The notes beneath the pieces were generated by a model, which saw only the letters and a list, made by a program, of their open reading frames with translations, ran no database searches and had not been told where the DNA came from. A DNA stretch of 64,000 nucleotides, from NCBI RefSeq assembly GCF_000714535.1, contig NZ_AUND01000003.1:1-64000 (forward strand), written 5' to 3'. Position numbers and translations under genes: made by a program. The DNA is from Thioclava pacifica DSM 10166 (lineage in GTDB: Bacteria; Pseudomonadota; Alphaproteobacteria; Rhodobacterales; Rhodobacteraceae). Position 1 is the stretch's first letter; every line of letters begins with the position of its first letter. Positions 23,464-32,347 of this stretch are shown here, in pieces.

Positions 23464-24663
23464 TCAGCCGACCCGGTCGAGGAGCTTCTTGGCGCGCCCT
23501 TCCATGTCGAGCCGCGCATCCTGCTGGGTCTTGTCGCGCGCAAGCCGGGTAATCCCTTGCACGAAATCGAAGATGCTCTCGGGTGGGCGGCCTTCCTCCA
23601 TCAGCACCTTCTCGATGATCTTGCCGGATTCGGCTTTCGAGAAACCGCGCTTGCGCAGGAAATCCGCACGGTCTTCGTCGCTGCGCGCCACGACTTGCTG
23701 CCGTGCTGCCCTGATCCCATTCACGAATCCTTGCGGCGAGGAGTTGGCAAACCGCGTCAGCGCCGGGGCCGCCTCATGGGCGAAGCGGGAGGCGGCGTAT
23801 TTCGAGTGGCGGATCTTGATCTCCTGGAAATCCTCGACGCCCCAAAGGTTGCGGTTCTGGCACACCGCCCGAAGGTAGAAGCTCGCCATGCCAAGGGTCT
23901 TCGCCCCCACCTCGGAGTTCCAGCAGTAAAATCCCCGGAAGTAGAGGTCGGGAGAGCCGTCCGCCAGCTTGCCCGCCTCGATCGGATTGCGATCGTCGAC
24001 CAGAAACAGGAAGACGTCGCGGTCCGAGGCGTAGAGCGTGGTCGTGTCACGGCTGATCTCGACGTCGGGGTTATAGACCCCGGTCGACCAGTCAAGCACA
24101 CCCGGCACCTTCCAGCGCGTGTCGCCGGTGCCATTGCCCGCGATGCGCTGCACCGCCTCGACAAGCTCGAAGTCATGGATGCGACCGTAGTCGGGACCGG
24201 TCACGGCGCGCAGTTCGGTCCGGCCATCCTCCGTCTCGAAGGTCTTCACCTGCTCGGCGCGGTGGTTGGTCAAACCGTATTGCAGGTTGATCCCCGCCAG
24301 CGGCGCGGGCAACTGCCGCAGGTAGGAGGCCGGCGCGCCGACAATGCTCGCAAGCTGGCCGAAGGCCCAGTGCGTGGGCGCGACCGGCTCATGCGCTTTC
24401 GGAAGAACCAAGTGCAGCCGCTCTGCACTGTCGCGCGCAGCCTCGACACGGATGTCGGCGGTTTGCACCACCCGGCTGCGGCTGCGCTCAGAGCGACCCT
24501 TCACATTGGCCCAGAGATCGTCGAGCGACAGGTACCGCTCGTCATCGGGCCGGTTAAACCATTCGGACGACACCCGCCCGTTCCGCTCGCCCCGGCTCAC
24601 ATCCACTTTCCAGCCACCGGCCCGCGCCGGCTGAACCGGATCCATAACTTCCACAACGCCCAT
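23464..24663 (-). CDS. DUF932 protein
   Basis: The 399-aa protein matches the DUF932 plasmid/phage family: PTHWAFGQLASIVGAPASYL, then INLQYGLTNHRAEQVKTF, FLVDDRNPIEAG, YFRGFYCWNSEVGAKTLG and ASFYLRAVCQNRNLWG are the conserved blocks. The role is unknown. Members often sit near anti-restriction and replication genes on conjugative plasmids, as here. It has its own structured leader (family 1, copy 2) and a clean terminator, so it is a single-gene unit. Confidence 0.88.
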   Translation of the reverse strand: MGVVEVMDPVQPARAGGWKVDVSRGERNGRVSSEWFNRPDDERYLSLDDLWANVKGRSERSRSRVVQTADIRVEAARDSAERLHLVLPKAHEPVAPTHWAFGQLASIVGAPASYLRQLPAPLAGINLQYGLTNHRAEQVKTFETEDGRTELRAVTGPDYGRIHDFELVEAVQRIAGNGTGDTRWKVPGVLDWSTGVYNPDVEISRDTTTLYASDRDVFLFLVDDRNPIEAGKLADGSPDLYFRGFYCWNSEVGAKTLGMASFYLRAVCQNRNLWGVEDFQEIKIRHSKYAASRFAHEAAPALTRFANSSPQGFVNGIRAARQQVVARSDEDRADFLRKRGFSKAESGKIIEKVLMEEGRPPESIFDFVQGITRLARDKTQQDARLDMEGRAKKLLDRVG

Positions 24664-24677
24664 CGGCTATCTCCCGC

Positions 24678-24717
24678 GACAGGCGCCGGGAGCCACTCTC
24701 CCAGCCCTCAACCCGTC
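24678..24717 (-). promoter_or_regulatory. Structured 5' leader, family 1, copy 2
   Basis: Minus strand: GACGGG (24717-24712) pairs with CCTGTC (24683-24678) through one G-U. The core GGGAGAGTGGCTCCC (24702-24688) forms GGGAG-AGUGG-CUCCC. The stem ends 14 nt before the DUF932 ATG. Relative to the other copies, changes fall on paired positions and keep the pairing, while the loop AGUGG is unchanged. Confidence 0.7.
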
Positions 24718-24835
24718 ACCGGGAAACCGGCACTCCTCTCACTCTCGGTGGCCGGCTCCGCCGCGTTAACTTCCGCGTCGATGTCAATGCACTATCGGGA
24801 AAACGCAATCGGGTCCAACATGCGGAGGAGCAAGT

Positions 24836-26131
24836 CTATTTGATCTTCTTGAGTTCCTGGATCTCACGGAGCGCGGCACGTTCAAACCGCCTGATCTGCT
24901 GAGTGATCTTTTCGTCATCGCCGAATGCGGAGGCGCTGCGCCGCCCATAGGAAGAAAAGTTGCGTACGATCCGAACACCTTCGTCGTCACGCACCTTCAG
25001 GTGGGTGAAACGGCGATACAGGCGTTTGGTGTGTGCCTTAGTCGATTTTCCAGATGCGATGTTTCTCTCCGCGATCTTGCGGGTTCGGCGCATCGCCCTT
25101 CGCATCTTTCGCCACTGCCGAGCGAGGGAGCTTTCTCGAATGGCTGGCCCCTCTTCGTGGAGCGAGAAGCCTAGGTATTGTGCTGCTTTTCCCGCTACGA
25201 CGCCCGTACCCGTGAACTCGGTCCTTTCGGTCTTGTGGGGAGAGATATCCAGCTTCTCTGCCTTGATGCGATCCATGATTTCGGCTTCGGCTGCTGCGGC
25301 GTGAGCAGGGGCGCAGATCACCAAGATGTCGTCCGAATAGCGGCGATACAAAGCACCGATGCTGTCGCAGAAAGCGTGCGCTGCCGCGTCGAAATCAATC
25401 ATGTACAGGTTCGAAGCTGCTGCGCTGATGGGGGTGCCCTGAGGGATGCCTCGCCGATGCCCCTTTGCCAGTTCGGGGTTGGGGTGAAACTTGATGCCAT
25501 TGGCCTTGAGCTCTTCGACACTGGCGATCCGGTCGCGGCCTTTCTCCTTGAGCCGGGAGGAGAACGTGGCGTTCGCCTTAAGCTCTTCCATATCAACATA
25601 GTGGAACGCGGTGATCGCCCGAAACACGCGCATCCAGTGTTCGGGCAGCGAGGTTACGCCCAGCACTGCCTTTAGGCGGCGTTTCAGGAGCGTGTGGTCA
25701 AGGTTGTCGAAGAAGCTGCTGACGTCGAACGCCAGTATCGTGACGGGGGCATGGGTCTTGGCAAACGCAAGCACTTCCGCCGAGAAATCGTAGTTACCAC
25801 GCCCGAGTGCACGATAGGCCAAAACGCTATCGGAGAGGCCCGCGGCGTTATAATGGGCGTCCAGCAACTTATTCATCTCGCTGGCGTAGAACGAAAGTAT
25901 ACAGGCGTCCCGGTGCGATGCGTATTTGATCGGGCGGTCCTTCGAAGTGATCGTCCGCTTCCCTGTCTTCGGGCACTTCTTGTAGCGTTTCTCGGATTTC
26001 GTGTAGTGCAGGAGTGGGAGGAAGGAGTGCTTGAGCACGAAGTCCGGGTCCATTGCCTTGCCAGCGAACTTCTCGCCAACGGGAAGATCGAAATGGCGGT
26101 AGCCTCTAGACTTAAACCAATCGAGCGGCAT
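24836..26131 (-). CDS. drt2: Defence-type reverse transcriptase, Drt2 (UG2)-like
   Basis: The 431-aa single-domain reverse transcriptase has the motifs in order: LAFDVSSFFDNLDH (motif A, about 133-146), HRRGIPQGTPISAAASNLYM (motif B, 225-244) and RRYSDDILVI (motif C, catalytic YSDD at 265-268). The N-terminus, with FKSRGYRHFDLPVG and KDRPIKYASHRDACILSFYA (64-83), resembles from memory the Drt2/UG2 antiphage class rather than group II intron or retron enzymes. It has no maturase or endonuclease domain. Drt2 copies an upstream non-coding RNA by rolling circle, yielding a toxic repeat ORF during phage infection. The 440-bp stretch upstream (26132-26573) is free of minus-strand genes and would be the place for that RNA. 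The gene is somewhat lower in GC than its neighbours. Reverse transcriptase: certain; Drt2: probable. Confidence 0.78.
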   Translation of the reverse strand: MPLDWFKSRGYRHFDLPVGEKFAGKAMDPDFVLKHSFLPLLHYTKSEKRYKKCPKTGKRTITSKDRPIKYASHRDACILSFYASEMNKLLDAHYNAAGLSDSVLAYRALGRGNYDFSAEVLAFAKTHAPVTILAFDVSSFFDNLDHTLLKRRLKAVLGVTSLPEHWMRVFRAITAFHYVDMEELKANATFSSRLKEKGRDRIASVEELKANGIKFHPNPELAKGHRRGIPQGTPISAAASNLYMIDFDAAAHAFCDSIGALYRRYSDDILVICAPAHAAAAEAEIMDRIKAEKLDISPHKTERTEFTGTGVVAGKAAQYLGFSLHEEGPAIRESSLARQWRKMRRAMRRTRKIAERNIASGKSTKAHTKRLYRRFTHLKVRDDEGVRIVRNFSSYGRRSASAFGDDEKITQQIRRFERAALREIQELKKIK

Positions 26132-26320
26132 TCAGCCTCCTTGTCGCAGAGTTCGGAGGACTGGCCCTGACCCTGGGCTCCGGTTTGTTAGGCCGGGCGT
26201 CCCCCGAACGCACGCCACCTTCTGTCAGCGTATACGTTCAGCGTCTCACTTCCGAACGCCTCGCAGACACGGGTCTCGAAACGCGAGGTGGTATAATGTA
26301 ACCGTGGAGGTCCGAGCTAT
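26132..26320 (-). ncRNA. Candidate non-coding RNA template of the Drt2-like system
   Basis: This stretch lies immediately 5' of the reverse transcriptase gene and has no supported frame on the minus strand. It can form several hairpins: CCTCGC/GCGAGG (26287-26282 with 26263-26258) with AGAC/GTCT inside, GGCGT/ACGCC (26216-26197), and CCGG/CCGG just before the gene. GGTTACATTATACC (minus strand, around 26303-26290) may contain a -10 element, but no convincing -35 is found. Position and folding fit a Drt2 ncRNA; the boundaries are guesses. Confidence 0.35.
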
Positions 26321-26525
26321 GCTCAGTGTCTCATTCAGTCTGGCTCTGGTCGCGGCGATGCTGTTCGGCATCGTGCTGCCAGGTCACCATAAAGAAGTTG
26401 ACAAGTTCAACGGCCAAACCCGTGGGCCATTTCCCGCGGGCAATAACGATTTGGTGAGCGAGTGTCGGCAATTCAAGGTTGCGAAAAAACAATTTTTGCC
26501 AATCAGCGTTGGTGTCAGCAGTTGG

Positions 26526-26551
26526 AAAACCCGGCAAGCTTCCCCGCCGGG
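26526..26551 (-). terminator. Rho-independent terminator of ssb
   Basis: On the minus strand CCCGGC (26551-26546) and GCCGGG (26535-26530) form a stem followed by TTTT. It lies about 22 bp after the ssb stop codon. Confidence 0.75.
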
Positions 26552-26573
26552 CCCGAGGGGGAGACCCCGTTCC

Positions 26574-26978
26574 TCAGAACGGGATCTCATCGTCGCGGTC
26601 GACCAGCTCGGGGTTTTCGTTCTCGGCCGACTTCGGGCGGCTCAGGAAGTCGACCTTCTCGGCGATGATTTCGCAGCCGTAGCGGTCGTTCCCCATGCTG
26701 TCGATCCACTTGGTGTAGTGGATGCGGCCGTGGACGAGGACCTTCATGCCCTTTTCGCAATGCTCAGCGACCGTCTTGCCGAGACCGTTGAAGCAGGTGA
26801 TGCGGTGCCATTCGGTGTCCATGACCCGGTAGCCGTTCTCGTCGCGCATCACACGGCCTTCCGAGAGGCGGGGGCGCGAGGTGGCGAGGCTGAAGTTGGT
26901 GATCTTGGTGCCGCTCTGGGTGGTGCGGACTTCGGGGGTCTGACCGATGTTGCCGGCGAGGATGACGATGTTCTGCAT
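26574..26978 (-). CDS. ssb: Single-stranded DNA-binding protein
   Basis: The 134-aa protein has an OB fold: MQNIVILAGNIGQTPEVRTT, FSLATSRPRLSEG, EWHRITCFNGLGKTVAEHC and VLVHGRIHYTKWID are standard SSB blocks. The C-terminus ends in DRDDEIPF, the acidic tip that recruits SSB partners. The linker is short. The start at 26978 has AGGAG 7 bases upstream; a frame extending to 27485 is not protein-like. Plasmid SSBs coat transferred single strands after conjugation. A strong terminator follows. Confidence 0.93.
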   Translation of the reverse strand: MQNIVILAGNIGQTPEVRTTQSGTKITNFSLATSRPRLSEGRVMRDENGYRVMDTEWHRITCFNGLGKTVAEHCEKGMKVLVHGRIHYTKWIDSMGNDRYGCEIIAEKVDFLSRPKSAENENPELVDRDDEIPF

Positions 26979-27731
26979 GATAAGCTCCTGTGTGTCCTGT
27001 CTTCGGGACCGTCCCTTCGACAAAACCCTGAAAAAGCCCGTCGGGTGACGCGTGCACGGTGGACAGCATGGACACCGGACACCCCCAGAGGACCGGGGTG
27101 GAGCGGGCAGGACGCCAAAGGCGGCCAACACGGCCCGGACTGACGCGGGGTTGCGCGCAGGAGACCGAACGGGATTAGGGGATTGTCCGTCGAAGGGATG
27201 GCCCAGGAGACAGAGAGATACGGGGAGCCCATGCCAGACCATGCCCCCTTGCCAATCGGACTGTTTGACCCAAAGCCCAGCACCCCACCAGCGGCGCAAG
27301 TGTCGATCACCGGCTCTCGCCCCCCTGCCCTTCCCTGCAGGGGAATGCAGGGCCTTGCCGCGACAGGCTATCGATACTGGAATATTCAGGACACGAACCG
27401 CACCAACGGCTGATTTCGATCTCGGGACATTGTCGCCCAACGCTCTGCAGAAAATGCGGAAGAACGTCGCCAGGTCAATCTCCACGATCTAGGATTGGCA
27501 GATGGCGAAAGGTTGCACCAAGGCGGAAGCCATCGCCACGGGATGGACCACTTCCTGGCCGAACTGATCGGGGAGAATTGAAACCGCTTGTGCGCCGGCA
27601 TCTCAGGGTTTCCGGCACCCTGAGCTCTTGGCGCCGACCTAGTCAGATCACGGCCGAAAACTACGGGGGTTCGTCGATGTGGCGGCAATAGATTGACGGC
27701 CGACGACATGACCGCGCGGAAAACTCCGGGT
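26979..27731. other. Large intergenic region with no supported gene
   Basis: This 753-bp stretch lies upstream of ssb. Open frames exist on both strands but have no ribosome sites and unnatural composition (runs of Arg, Ser, Pro). The ssb leader contains GGGAC/GTCCC and a CCCGACGGG-CTTTTT element (minus strand, about 27045-27025) that could act as an attenuator. No repeats or RNA genes were recognised. Confidence 0.5.
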
Positions 27732-28862
27732 TCAGTCTGGGTCGGACGGATCACCTGCGTCCAACTCGAAAATCGTTGCCTCGGGTTTTGGCCCCATCAC
27801 ACGCGTTGGCAGATTAGGCGCAGGCAATTGCCCTCTGTGGTGCCCCTTCACCAACACAACTTTACCGCTGCGATAGCGCCGCTCATGTTCGCTCACCCAA
27901 TGGCGAACAGGGCCGCTTCGCCTGTCCTGGACCTGACGCTCGAACTCAAGGCGAGCCTGCCGCTCCTGCATGTGAGCCGCGGCCTGCGGACCAATGCGGA
28001 TTGTAAGATGGGATTTCTGCGCACCTAGAATCCAGGACTTCCCGAATTTTCGAGCGGTCTTGGCATCCTTGGCTGTGAACGTCTCGTTTTCCGTGGGAAT
28101 GATGCCACCCAAGTCCGGGGAAACCAGCATCGCAAAGAGCGCGTAGGGGATGAAAAGATCGTAACCTGTTTCAACTTGGTGCACCGTGCGCCGACCGTTG
28201 ATCATTTCCTTCGTATCACCGCTCCGCACACGAAAATCGACCATGGAACGGCTCAATTCGACTTCGACGTTGTCGTAGTTCAATTCGCCTGTCGGAGTTC
28301 GCTTCACAAGCAAAGCGCAGATTGGGTCGACGACCCGCGAATTCTCGCGGCGATGGAACATCGTGATGCGCAAGTGACCCTTGTTTCGATCATCGATGAG
28401 ATAGCCGCGTAGACCAGTGCCTATGGGTTTGTCGTCATGTCTCGTTACAGGTGAAGCCCGTTCAAAGCGCGCGACACCCAGCTCTCGATCATCAAATTCG
28501 ACCCAAACAACGTCGGCGGGGAGCTTTACCTCACCCAGAATGGCCATTGCGGGAAGACCGGTTTCCGAAGCCTGCTTGGCGACTGCGTCATGAAGCGTAT
28601 CGCCATAGGCTGCAGCCATATGGTCGAGCAGGTACACTTTCGCCTGCTGCAGGGCATCGAGCGCATACTCGCGAAAAAGCCTCAGATCCTCGGACGGCGT
28701 AAGGTGCCAAACTAAGTCGTCAGCAGGAGCCGATTTACCCGCAAGCGATGAACCGTATAAGGAAATCAATGATTTGTAGAGCATGCGACGTAACCTGAAC
28801 CAAATACGACGCAGTTTCCGACGAACCCTGACGATGTTCAAGCTGCATTCATTGCACTGCAA
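27732..28862 (-). CDS. Unknown protein with basic N-terminal anchor (376 aa)
   Basis: The first 45 residues are strongly basic and amphipathic (VRVRRKLRRIWFRLRRMLY), followed by helix and then beta-rich segments (VVWVEFDDRELGVARFERA; GHLRITMFHRRENSRVVD). The C-terminus has HWVSEHERRYRSGKVV then LVKGHHRGQ, a motif seen in phage-like hypothetical proteins. The start is uncertain: TTG at 28862 or ATG at 28784, neither with a strong ribosome site. No enzyme motif is visible. It could be a phage- or plasmid-derived structural or surface-associated protein. Confidence 0.55.
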   Translation of the reverse strand: MQCNECSLNIVRVRRKLRRIWFRLRRMLYKSLISLYGSSLAGKSAPADDLVWHLTPSEDLRLFREYALDALQQAKVYLLDHMAAAYGDTLHDAVAKQASETGLPAMAILGEVKLPADVVWVEFDDRELGVARFERASPVTRHDDKPIGTGLRGYLIDDRNKGHLRITMFHRRENSRVVDPICALLVKRTPTGELNYDNVEVELSRSMVDFRVRSGDTKEMINGRRTVHQVETGYDLFIPYALFAMLVSPDLGGIIPTENETFTAKDAKTARKFGKSWILGAQKSHLTIRIGPQAAAHMQERQARLEFERQVQDRRSGPVRHWVSEHERRYRSGKVVLVKGHHRGQLPAPNLPTRVMGPKPEATIFELDAGDPSDPD

Positions 28863-29038
28863 TTGACCGCTGATGTCTGGGCAAAGTCAGATTGGCTGAC
28901 GCTCGAGCTTGTTTTCTTAATGCAAAGGCATGTCGACCATCGTCGGCTCATTTTGCCGGTCGGCCGGAACGGTGGACAGGCGAAAGGCCCGGATCGGAGC
29001 CTTGCTCCGAACCCGAGCCGTCTTCGACCCCGTTGGCT

Positions 29039-29203
29039 TCACGCCCACGGGTCGATCTCACCCACCACCTGAACCTCGTCTCCGTCGATTTCATCGGCGG
29101 GGACGGCGCCATAGGTTCCATCGCCTGCCTGGAAGACGACGATCGAGACCATGAGCGTGGCGGCGAGAGAGGCGGCGAAGGCGTGAGCATCTTTGCGGGA
29201 CAT
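29039..29203 (-). CDS. 54-aa membrane or secreted miniprotein
   Basis: The start at 29203 has AGGAG 9 bases upstream. The N-terminus MSRKDAHAFAASLAATLMVS then IVVFQAG has the form of a signal anchor: a short basic head and about 16 hydrophobic residues. The acidic tail GDGTYGAVPADEIDGDEVQV lies outside it. The family is unknown. It stands alone between two unknown genes. Confidence 0.5.
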   Translation of the reverse strand: MSRKDAHAFAASLAATLMVSIVVFQAGDGTYGAVPADEIDGDEVQVVGEIDPWA

Positions 29204-29591
29204 CTGTTTGGCTCCTGTCTTGGAGGCGGAGGACCATCCCCCGCGCGACAGGACCCCGCAGGCCCGAAGACTGGCTGACATCACCGGGTGCGTTCGGCTC
29301 GTCCGAATCCACCCGGCGGCACGGGCTCGCCCGTAGTCCGACCCCTCGCGGGTTGATCTCGAAGACGGGATTCGGGGCAAGGAAGGGAATGGCGAGCGGG
29401 GGATGGTGCGACCGCTGACTGGAGCCGGGTGTCCCGCTGATGCCATCGGTGCCAGCCTCCTGGGCAGGCTTTTCAAGGAATACGTCTTTCCGTGTTGGAT
29501 TGGATTCTATGGTGCCCCGCGATTTCGCGGGAAAGGGTCGTGATGGGTGAGAGGCCCGCGCTTTGGCGGGCCCCTTGGGTTCTACATGGGC
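29204..29591. other. Intergenic region with a GC hairpin
   Basis: This 388-bp region has no supported gene. GGCCCGC (29553-29559) and GCGGGCC (29566-29572) form a perfect hairpin just after the minus-strand gene at 29592-30065. It is probably that gene's terminator, though no U tract follows. Confidence 0.5.
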
Positions 29592-30065
29592 TCAGGCGGC
29601 AAGCTCCGCGCCCCCTGCCCTATCGCCGTCCTCGCTGCCGACGATCTCCAGCCGCGCGTTGCGATAGCCTTCTTTGGCGATCCAGAGTTCGGCAGCCGTG
29701 ACAGACTCGGCCAGGTGGAGCAGCTCCGTGCAACCGCCGAAATCCAGCAGAACACGCACCTGCCCAGGCTGTGGTTCCTCAGCGACCTCGAAGGTCAAGG
29801 CGCTATCCGCCGAATGGGTCCGCATGATGGTGACGAGAATGACCCCGTCCGAGGAGAAGTTCCCCTCGTGCAGCGTGAACGAAGCCGGTGCGATCCAGGT
29901 CGGATAGGGTCGCGGCGGCTCCTTCTTGACGAGACGGCCGATGCCGTTCGAGCGTTCCCAGGCCGCGAGCTTCTTCGTGAACCGCGCAGGTGGTTTCGGA
30001 CTGTTGTCGGTGTAGCGAATGAGCGCCCCCAGGGGCGCGGTGTCGAGAATGGTGATTGCAGACAT
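29592..30065 (-). CDS. Hypothetical plasmid protein (157 aa)
   Basis: It starts MSAITILDTAPLGALIRYTD at 30065, with AAGAGGAA upstream; an ATG at 30086 would overlap the palindrome. The N-terminal half is basic and may bind nucleic acid (RFTKKLAAWERSNGIGRLVK). The second half is beta-rich (GVILVTIMRTHSADSALTFE). I recognise no family. An AT-rich promoter region and an inverted repeat lie upstream, and a hairpin follows, so it is transcribed alone. Confidence 0.6.
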   Translation of the reverse strand: MSAITILDTAPLGALIRYTDNSPKPPARFTKKLAAWERSNGIGRLVKKEPPRPYPTWIAPASFTLHEGNFSSDGVILVTIMRTHSADSALTFEVAEEPQPGQVRVLLDFGGCTELLHLAESVTAAELWIAKEGYRNARLEIVGSEDGDRAGGAELAA

Positions 30066-30078
30066 GATTCCTCTTCCC

Positions 30079-30098
30079 GAATGCACAAAATTGCATTC
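30079..30098 (-). promoter_or_regulatory. Operator-like inverted repeat GAATGCA / TGCATTC
   Basis: Perfect 7-bp arms with a six-base AT loop lie 13 bp upstream of the start codon at 30065. Immediately upstream (30099-30130) the DNA is AT-rich, with TACAAT and TAATAT as possible -10 elements on the minus strand. A repressor bound here would sit between promoter and gene. Confidence 0.5.
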
Positions 30099-30130
30099 AT
30101 CGTATTGATATTATTGTATTTTATGTGATT

Positions 30131-30152
30131 GAGGGCGGGTTTCCCCGCCCTC
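30131..30152 (-). terminator. Strong hairpin after the ParB-like gene
   Basis: GAGGGCGGG (30131-30139) and CCCGCCCTC (30144-30152) form a 9-bp stem with a 4-base loop, 12 bp after the stop codon of the ParB-like gene. On the minus strand it is followed by AATCACATAAAA rather than U's. Confidence 0.55.
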
Positions 30153-30164
30153 GGATGGCGCGGA

Positions 30165-32333
30165 TCACTCCGCAGCCATCATCGATGCATCATCACCCGG
30201 CAGGTCAGCGGTGAGGAAGGCGGGAAGGTCGACATCCTCGGTCTGGCCGGCGTCGGAAACGGGCTCAGGCGCCCCCCGCCCTTCCGCACCGTCGAGTGCC
30301 GCCGGATCATGACGACGAAGAACCTCCGGCAACCAGCCACTACCCTTCAAGAGGCGCTCGGCTTCGGTCGCCATCTCGCCCTTCTTCAGGTGATCGAGGA
30401 GTTGCGCCGTCCCTTCACCTTTCGCCTCGCGCACGGCCTCGAGGATCCGGGCCTTGGGCACGCGGTTCAGGTAGGTATCGGCCGTCGGCTGCCAACCCGC
30501 CTCGACCATGTCGAGTTCGACCGCCTGTGCGACCAAGTCCGACTGGGTCATCCGCCTGGTCAAACCGCTGGCGGAGATACCGGCACCATAAGGGTTCACC
30601 TTCTCATGGAGCGCGTTGATCCCGAAGCTGAGGCAATGCGCGAGTAGCGACAGCCGGCTCCCTTGATCAAGGGAGGTCAGGTAGTCCCAGAGCGCGGCAT
30701 CGTTGCCGAGCGGCAAGTCGGCCTCCCACCCCGCGTGGCGGTCGTCCACCAGCTTGGCCACCACGCTGTCCTTCAGATCGCTCGCCTGCGCGGACATGTA
30801 GACGTGACGCACCGAAGCCTCGAGGCAGCTGCTGGCCGAACTGGACGTCTGGAAGGTGTCATTGACGAGCTTCAGGAGCAGCAGCGTCAACGCGACGTCG
30901 GGAGAACGCCCGACAGCTTCGCGCAGTGCCAATGTCCGGTGCGCCGTCAGCTCCATGACCAACCGCTCGGGCAAGGGCTTCAACGCACCATCGTCCTCGT
31001 CGTCGGGCATGTTCGCGCCAAGCGCTTGACCAGCAGAGGTGATCACCGTGCCGTGGCCGACACCATCCGTCCTGCTCGCAGATGAAAGCTTAGCGACCTG
31101 CCCGTCTGCCGCCTGTTCACCGCTGTGGACGTCGGCATCTTCCCGAGACTCATCCTCGGGTCGCACAAAGCCCCGATAAACGGCAAGCTCGCCATAGCGA
31201 TCAAGCGTCACGAAAGCCCCTGCCCGCGCGATCTCCTCCGCGTCGAAAATCAGCGGCCGGGCCTCGAGCTTCTCCATCGCGACTTCCAACTCGCCAAGAC
31301 GCGCGTCGATCTCTTCGGGGAATTCATCCTGGCCCCCGTATTCCTCTTCGAGCGCTCGGTATTCGGCAAGCAGCTTGGCATGGGCCGCGCCTTCGTCATC
31401 CGTCATCGGCGCCGGGTCTCCGCTAAGCCGCCGCAAACCGTGGCTGTAGCCATAGGGCAGGTCGAGCGAGACCTCGATCCATTTCCAACCTTCGGTCGCG
31501 ATCGCTTCGGCTTCAGCCTGAAGCTTTTCGCGAACCAGACGATCGAGTAGGGCAGAGTCTTCCAGCCAACCGCCGTCATCGCCCTGGAAGAGGTCATGCA
31601 ACATGGTGCCGCCAGCAGCCTCATAGGCATCGACGCCGACAAAGACGGCCCGACGGTCAGAGGCGCGAACAGAGGTTTCCGTCAGCATCCGCCGGATCTG
31701 ATACGGCTCCTTGTTCCACGACGACTTGATCGCCTCCCAGACCTGAACCTGACGCTCGTGATCCGGATTGACCGTGAAGGCCATCAGCTGCTCCAGCGTC
31801 ATCTCGTCCTCGGCGTAAAGCTCGAGCAGGGCAGGGGCCACGGAGGCGAGTTTCAGGCGCTGTTTGACCACCTGCGGCGTGACGAAGAAAGCGGCCGCGA
31901 TCTCTTCATCGCCCTGTCCCTTCTCCCGCAGCGCCACGAAGGCGCGGAACTGATCGAGCGGATGCAAGGCAGCGCGCTGCATGTTCTCAGCGAGCGAGTC
32001 GTCTTCGGCGAGGATCGTGGAAGTGGCATCCCGAACAATGCAGGGAATGGGCGTCGTCTTGGCCAAGCGTTTCTGCTTCACCAGGAGCGAGAGTGCTTGG
32101 AAGCGCCGGCCGCCAGCGGGGATTTCGAACTTGCCGGTCTCGGATCCGTCATCCGCCAGAACGGGCCGAACGCTCAGGCTCTGCAGCAACCCGCGGCGGG
32201 CGATGTCTTCGGCCAGTTCCTCGACCGAGATGCCGGCCCTGATGCGCCGGACGTTGGACTGGCTCAGCACGAGCGTGTCGAAGGGAATGTCCCGGGACGG
32301 GGACAGGGTGACTTTCTGGGCAGATTTCGCCAT
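30165..32333 (-). CDS. Large ParB/Spo0J-domain protein (722 aa)
   Basis: The N-terminal 220 residues form a ParB fold: ISVEELAEDIARRGLLQSL (box I), PAGGRRFQALSLL, AENMQRAALHPLDQFRAF (CTP-binding/box II) and an HTH (GDEEIAAAFFVTPQVVKQRL). The remaining 500 residues are helical, with two acidic stretches (DDEDDGALKPLPERL), and have no domain I can name. Such long ParB-like proteins occur on alphaproteobacterial plasmids apart from the real partition genes. They may be transcriptional or DNA-organising factors. The start at 32333 is set by the family 1 leader 14 nt upstream; a frame to 32399 would read through that hairpin. Confidence 0.82.
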   Translation of the reverse strand: MAKSAQKVTLSPSRDIPFDTLVLSQSNVRRIRAGISVEELAEDIARRGLLQSLSVRPVLADDGSETGKFEIPAGGRRFQALSLLVKQKRLAKTTPIPCIVRDATSTILAEDDSLAENMQRAALHPLDQFRAFVALREKGQGDEEIAAAFFVTPQVVKQRLKLASVAPALLELYAEDEMTLEQLMAFTVNPDHERQVQVWEAIKSSWNKEPYQIRRMLTETSVRASDRRAVFVGVDAYEAAGGTMLHDLFQGDDGGWLEDSALLDRLVREKLQAEAEAIATEGWKWIEVSLDLPYGYSHGLRRLSGDPAPMTDDEGAAHAKLLAEYRALEEEYGGQDEFPEEIDARLGELEVAMEKLEARPLIFDAEEIARAGAFVTLDRYGELAVYRGFVRPEDESREDADVHSGEQAADGQVAKLSSASRTDGVGHGTVITSAGQALGANMPDDEDDGALKPLPERLVMELTAHRTLALREAVGRSPDVALTLLLLKLVNDTFQTSSSASSCLEASVRHVYMSAQASDLKDSVVAKLVDDRHAGWEADLPLGNDAALWDYLTSLDQGSRLSLLAHCLSFGINALHEKVNPYGAGISASGLTRRMTQSDLVAQAVELDMVEAGWQPTADTYLNRVPKARILEAVREAKGEGTAQLLDHLKKGEMATEAERLLKGSGWLPEVLRRHDPAALDGAEGRGAPEPVSDAGQTEDVDLPAFLTADLPGDDASMMAAE

Positions 32334-32347
32334 CAGATCTTCTCCGC

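Noticed and set aside
22346-23878. 510-codon plus-strand frame across radC and the leader
   Set aside because: It crosses a clear terminator and three minus-strand features and has no ribosome site.
24836-26131. Retron or group II intron reading of the reverse transcriptase
   Set aside because: There is no maturase X or endonuclease domain, no intron domain V-like end after the gene, and no retron-specific VTG motif that I could find.
27052-27492. Plus- and minus-strand frames in the ssb upstream region
   Set aside because: Arg/Pro/Ser-rich composition, no start sites, and mutual overlap make a gene unlikely.
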